A DNA stretch of 9,171 bases, taken from Actinocrinis sp046724665 (GTDB lineage: Bacteria > Actinomycetota > Actinomycetes > Streptomycetales > Catenulisporaceae). Shown here one piece after another: positions 6,861-9,171 of the stretch (position 1 is its first letter; every line of letters begins with the position of its first letter). The notes beneath the pieces were generated by a model that worked only from the letters and a program-made list of their open reading frames with translations, did no database searches and was not told the DNA's origin. Where the stretch lies: NCBI GenBank assembly GCA_046724665.1, contig JBKOWZ010000266.1, positions 1 through 9,171 of the forward strand, written 5' to 3'. Both the position numbers and the translations under genes were made by a program.

Positions 6861-7211
6861 ATGGACAATCGACCCGCAGGCCCGAAGCCCAAGCCTCGTC
6901 CGGAGCGGCGGCCGCGTGAGCTCGGGGCGCCGATCCTCGCCCTGACGATGCGCGAACTCGGCAAGCTCACGGTCGAGCAGGTGGCCGGGATCGACCATCC
7001 GGTTCCGGTGACCAGCAACGGATCACCGGTCGCGTGGCTGGTACCGCTCACCGCGGCCGAGCGGCGCAGGGCGGAGCTGATCGCCGCGGGCCGACTCGAG
7101 CCCCGCCGCCGCGACGACCTGGAGGCGTGGCAGTCCCTGCCGGCGGCCGAGCCCGGACAGTCCACGCTGACGGAGATCCTCGAGGCGATGCGCGCGCAGG
7201 AGCGCACTTGA
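6861..7211 (+). CDS. Phd/YefM-like type II antitoxin
   Basis: A 116-residue antitoxin predicted to bind and neutralise the PIN-domain toxin encoded next and to repress the shared promoter. The core starts at about residue 26 with ILALTMRELGKLT, the usual N-terminal DNA-binding part of the Phd fold. It continues through VPVTSNGSPVAWLVPL (about 48-63), the typical central strand pattern in which a conserved NGxPVA turn is followed by a hydrophobic strand. The C-terminal part (about 66-116) is charged and likely wraps the toxin. The first 24 residues are an extra Pro/Arg/Lys-rich tail not normal for the family. ATG 6861 was chosen because a TATACT -10 lies just upstream, which fits leaderless translation; an internal ATG (6948-6950) would give a more standard length. 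The stop overlaps the toxin's TTG start. The fold assignment is confident. Which VapB/Phd subfamily it belongs to is not clear. Confidence 0.85.
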   Translation: MDNRPAGPKPKPRPERRPRELGAPILALTMRELGKLTVEQVAGIDHPVPVTSNGSPVAWLVPLTAAERRRAELIAAGRLEPRRRDDLEAWQSLPAAEPGQSTLTEILEAMRAQERT

Positions 7212-7642
7212 TCTACCTGGACTCGTGCGCTCTGGTCAAGCTGGTCCTCGCCGAGAAGGAGACACCCGCGCTGGAGGCGTACCTCGCCGGCCGCCGGTCA
7301 CAGATGCTCAGCTGCCAGCTCGCCCTGACCGAGGTCGTCAGGGTCGTGCGCCGCTCGTGCCACGATGCGCAGCGGCGGCTCGCCGTCGATCCGGCCGTGC
7401 GCGACGAGCGCCTCACGGCCGCCGCCCGGCTGCTCGACCGGATCGACCTGCTCGTGGTGGACCGGGCGGTGTTCACCGCCGCCGCGGTGTACGACGATGA
7501 CCCCCACGTCGGCTCGCTGGATGCGATCCACCTGGTCTGCGCCCGAGAGGTCGGCGACGCGCTGACCGACTTCATCACCTATGACAAGACCCTGGCGCGC
7601 GCGGCCGCCGCCGCCGGACTGCCGCTGGCGCAGCCCGCGTAG
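7208..7642 (+). CDS. vapC: PIN-domain toxin, VapC-like ribonuclease
   Basis: A 144-residue endoribonuclease toxin, the partner of the upstream antitoxin. The four acidic residues of the PIN active site are all visible: Asp5 (MIYLDSCALVKL), Glu42 (LALTEVVRV), Asp105 (GSLDAIHL) and Asp126 (FITYDKTLA). They bind Mg2+ for RNA cleavage, so the toxin looks intact. The start is TTG at 7208, sharing bases with the antitoxin stop (TTGA), because the family begins right at the first beta-strand (IYLD). AGGAG at 7198-7202 stands at proper spacing. A longer open frame reaches upstream to 7034, but it lies wholly within the antitoxin gene and reads as an Arg-rich shadow there. The overlap and weak TTG start would keep toxin output coupled to and below that of the antitoxin. 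RNA target unknown. Confidence 0.92.
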   Translation: MIYLDSCALVKLVLAEKETPALEAYLAGRRSQMLSCQLALTEVVRVVRRSCHDAQRRLAVDPAVRDERLTAAARLLDRIDLLVVDRAVFTAAAVYDDDPHVGSLDAIHLVCAREVGDALTDFITYDKTLARAAAAAGLPLAQPA

Positions 7643-7665
7643 TTCCGCGCTCGGGCCCGTGGCGG

Positions 7666-8463
7666 TCAGGCCTCGTAGACCACGGTGACCGGGGCGTGGT
7701 CGGACCAGCGCTCGGCGTGTTCGGCGGCGCGCTCGATGGTCGCGCTCTGGGCGAGCTTGGCCAGGCCGGGCGTGGCGATCTGGTAGTCGATGCGCCAGCC
7801 GGCGTCGTTGTCGAAGGCGCGGCCGCGGTACGACCACCACGAGTAGGGGCCGGGGCCCTCGGGGTGCAGGGCGCGCAGCACGTCCACGTAGCCGGCCTCG
7901 TCGAAGACCCGGGAGAGCCAGGCACGCTCGTGCGGCAGGAAGCCCGAGGCCTTCTGGTTGGTCCGCCAGTTCTTGAGGTCGGCCTCGCGGTGCGCGATGT
8001 TCCAGTCGCCGCAGACGACCAGCTCGCGGTTGCGCGCCTCGGCGCGGGATCTGGCCGCCTTGAGGTACTCGAGGAACTCGGCCATGAAGCGCTCCTTCTC
8101 GACCTGCCGCTCGGTGTCCACCTCGCCGGAGGGCAGGTAGAGGCTGGCCACGGTCATGGTCGGCAGGTCGATCTCGGCGTAGCGGCCCGAGGTGTCGAAC
8201 TCGGCCGAGGCGAAGCCGATCCGGGTCTCGAGCGGCTCGATCCGGCTGTAGAGCGCCACCCCGGAGCGGCCCTTGGCGCTGGACGGGGCGAACAGCACGT
8301 GCCAGCCCTCGGGCTCGCGCAGCGCGGCCGGGATCTCGGCCGGCTCTGCGCGCACCTCCTGGAAGCAGACCACATCCGCGGCGGTCTGCTCGAGCCAGCG
8401 GTCCAGGCCCTTGCGGGAGGCGGCGCGGATGCCGTTCACGTTGACGGTGGAGACAGTGATCAT
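7666..8463 (-). CDS. xth: Exodeoxyribonuclease III
   Basis: A 265-residue DNA repair enzyme of the endonuclease/exonuclease/phosphatase fold. It cuts DNA at abasic sites and removes nucleotides 3' to 5'. The length and active-site residues match the E. coli ExoIII pattern: Asn8/Asn10 in TVNVNGIR, Glu36 in CFQEVR, Tyr109 in SLYLPSGE, Asp153 and Asn155 in GDWNIAH, Asp226 in WRIDYQIA, and Asp255-His256 in SDHAPV. The ATG at 8463-8461 is preceded by GGAGAG (complement of 8470-8475) with a 6-base spacer. The gene runs towards the toxin gene; their stops are only 23 bases apart with no clear terminator between them. It lies 131 bases after gluconokinase on the same strand, so co-transcription is possible. 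Nothing is missing or unusual. Confidence 0.95.
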   Translation of the reverse strand: MITVSTVNVNGIRAASRKGLDRWLEQTAADVVCFQEVRAEPAEIPAALREPEGWHVLFAPSSAKGRSGVALYSRIEPLETRIGFASAEFDTSGRYAEIDLPTMTVASLYLPSGEVDTERQVEKERFMAEFLEYLKAARSRAEARNRELVVCGDWNIAHREADLKNWRTNQKASGFLPHERAWLSRVFDEAGYVDVLRALHPEGPGPYSWWSYRGRAFDNDAGWRIDYQIATPGLAKLAQSATIERAAEHAERWSDHAPVTVVYEA

Positions 8464-8594
8464 GGAGGACTCTCCGGGGAGGGCCGGGCCGACAGCACTG
8501 GACGGTAGCGCACTGGGGCCTTGCCGGGTCGTGGCTGGCGGTTGGAGACGCGGCCATTCTTGCGGGCCGCACCGACAGCGGGCGTGCGGGGAGG

Positions 8595-9143
8595 CTATTC
8601 GTCACAGATCCGCGACGCGAGCAAGCGCTCGACGATCTGCGCCGGCTCGCTGTCCACGGTCATCGGCACACGGTACGGGTGCTCGTCGTCGGCCGGCGGT
8701 TCGAGATCCGCGAACTGGCTGTCGAGCAGGGCGGCCGGGAAGAAGTGGTGGCGCCGCGCGGCCAGGCGCTCGCGGATGGTCTGCTGGTCGGCGTCGAGAT
8801 AGATCAGCCGCACGTTCGGGCGGCCGCCACGCAGCTGGTCGCGGTAGCTGCGCTTGAGCGCCGAGCAGCTGACCACCGCGGGCCGGCCGGACGCGCTGGC
8901 CGCGTCGATCCAGGCGGCGATGGCGGCCAGCCAGGGGCGCCGGTCGGCGTCGTCGAGCGGCCGGCCGGCGGCCATCTTCGCCAGGTTCCGCTCCGGGTGG
9001 AAGTCGTCGGCCTCCGCGTACTGCCAGCCGAGGCGCCGCGCGAGCAGTTCGCCGACCGTGGTCTTGCCACTGCCGGAGACGCCGGTGACCAGCAGGACGC
9101 ACGGCCCGGCGCGGTCGGGGGCGGCCGCAGGGGGTGAGGTCAC
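8595..9143 (-). CDS. gntK: Gluconokinase
   Basis: A 182-residue cytoplasmic P-loop kinase that phosphorylates D-gluconate to 6-phosphogluconate (EC 2.7.1.12), feeding the pentose phosphate pathway. Motifs of the GntK/IdnK family are present: Walker A GVSGSGKTT (about 21-29), the gluconate-binding stretch ADDFHPERNLAKMAAGRPL, CSALKRSYRDQLR, and HHFFPAALLDSQFADLEPP near the C-terminal third. The start is GTG at 9143-9141. An in-frame TAA immediately upstream (9155-9153) rules out a longer protein, and no later ATG or GTG precedes the P-loop. No Shine-Dalgarno is visible, and a TAAGAT -10 sits 6 bases upstream, which fits a leaderless transcript. The gene ends with TAG at 8597-8595. No gluconate permease or GntR regulator is within the window. 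Confidence 0.94.
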   Translation of the reverse strand: MTSPPAAAPDRAGPCVLLVTGVSGSGKTTVGELLARRLGWQYAEADDFHPERNLAKMAAGRPLDDADRRPWLAAIAAWIDAASASGRPAVVSCSALKRSYRDQLRGGRPNVRLIYLDADQQTIRERLAARRHHFFPAALLDSQFADLEPPADDEHPYRVPMTVDSEPAQIVERLLASRICDE

Positions 9144-9149
9144 GCGCTG

Positions 9150-9155
9150 ATCTTA
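9150..9155 (-). promoter_or_regulatory. gntK: Probable -10 hexamer of a leaderless gntK transcript
   Basis: Read on the minus strand, TAAGAT fits TAnnnT and ends 6 bases before the GTG start, so transcription would begin at or next to the start codon. The matching -35 would lie beyond the window edge and cannot be checked. Confidence 0.5.
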
Positions 9156-9171
9156 GGGCTGCATTCGCGGG

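Noticed and set aside
5282..7207. A 641-codon open frame on the minus strand
   Set aside because: It lies antisense to the phosphoesterase and antitoxin genes. It is Arg/Gly/Val-rich, has no recognisable motif and arises from high-GC codon structure.
7034..7207. Longer N terminus for the PIN toxin
   Set aside because: The extra 58 residues lie in the antitoxin gene in another frame and are Arg/Gly-rich. The family starts at the first beta-strand, which begins right after TTG 7208 with AGGAG upstream.
7652..7659. CGGGCCCG palindrome between the convergent vapC and xth ends
   Set aside because: Eight bases without a loop or extension; chance is likely in such GC-rich DNA and it does not make a terminator.
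7696..8508. A 270-codon plus-strand open frame opposite exonuclease III
   Set aside because: The minus-strand exonuclease III has all catalytic residues, full family length and a good ribosome binding site; the opposite frame is Gly/Leu/Val-rich and motif-free.
8550..8589. Small hairpins between gntK and xth (6-bp stems 8550-8555/8565-8570 and 8567-8572/8584-8589)
   Set aside because: The stems are short, share bases with each other and are expected by chance at this GC content; not strong enough to call a terminator. No convincing promoter for xth is visible in this gap either.

Overview
The window looks like chromosomal DNA from a high-GC actinobacterium (Streptomyces/Catenulispora-like). 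Third codon positions are dominated by C and G. GTG and TTG starts occur beside ATG. Operon ends carry GC-rich hairpins without a strong T tract, and two genes appear to be leaderless. The genus cannot be fixed from the sequence alone.

Layout. (1) Positions 3-1445 (+) hold the 3' part of a secreted GH54 alpha-L-arabinofuranosidase with a C-terminal CBM42 arabinose-binding beta-trefoil; its 5' end lies outside the window. Two strong hairpins in tandem follow it. (2) Positions 1671-6748 (+) hold a tightly packed three-gene operon. It encodes an ABC ATPase of the DrrA/BcrA type, an ABC-2 type permease with an extra seventh membrane helix and an extracytoplasmic C-terminal domain, and a large secreted protein that joins a YncE-like beta-propeller to an AcpA/phospholipase-C-type phosphoesterase. 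A 12-bp palindrome sits just upstream and two more tandem hairpins close the operon. (3) Positions 6861-7642 (+) hold a type II toxin-antitoxin pair, a Phd/YefM-like antitoxin and a PIN-domain (VapC-like) ribonuclease, apparently read from a leaderless transcript. (4) On the minus strand, converging on the toxin gene, are gluconokinase (9143-8595) and exonuclease III (8463-7666).

How the parts work together. The arabinofuranosidase releases arabinose from plant polysaccharide outside the cell. The ABC operon is the most intriguing part. The stop/start overlap of its first two genes and the 15-base gap before the third imply that an exporter-like ABC complex and a secreted propeller-phosphoesterase are made together, so they probably act on the same envelope or extracellular substrate, which I cannot identify. 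The toxin-antitoxin pair and the gluconokinase/exonuclease III genes look like independent units.

The two most notable observations are the abrupt change of synonymous codon use inside the arabinofuranosidase gene near position 860, and the ABC/permease/propeller-phosphoesterase operon with its unusual permease tail. I see no CRISPR array, insertion sequence, tRNA, rRNA or phage gene.
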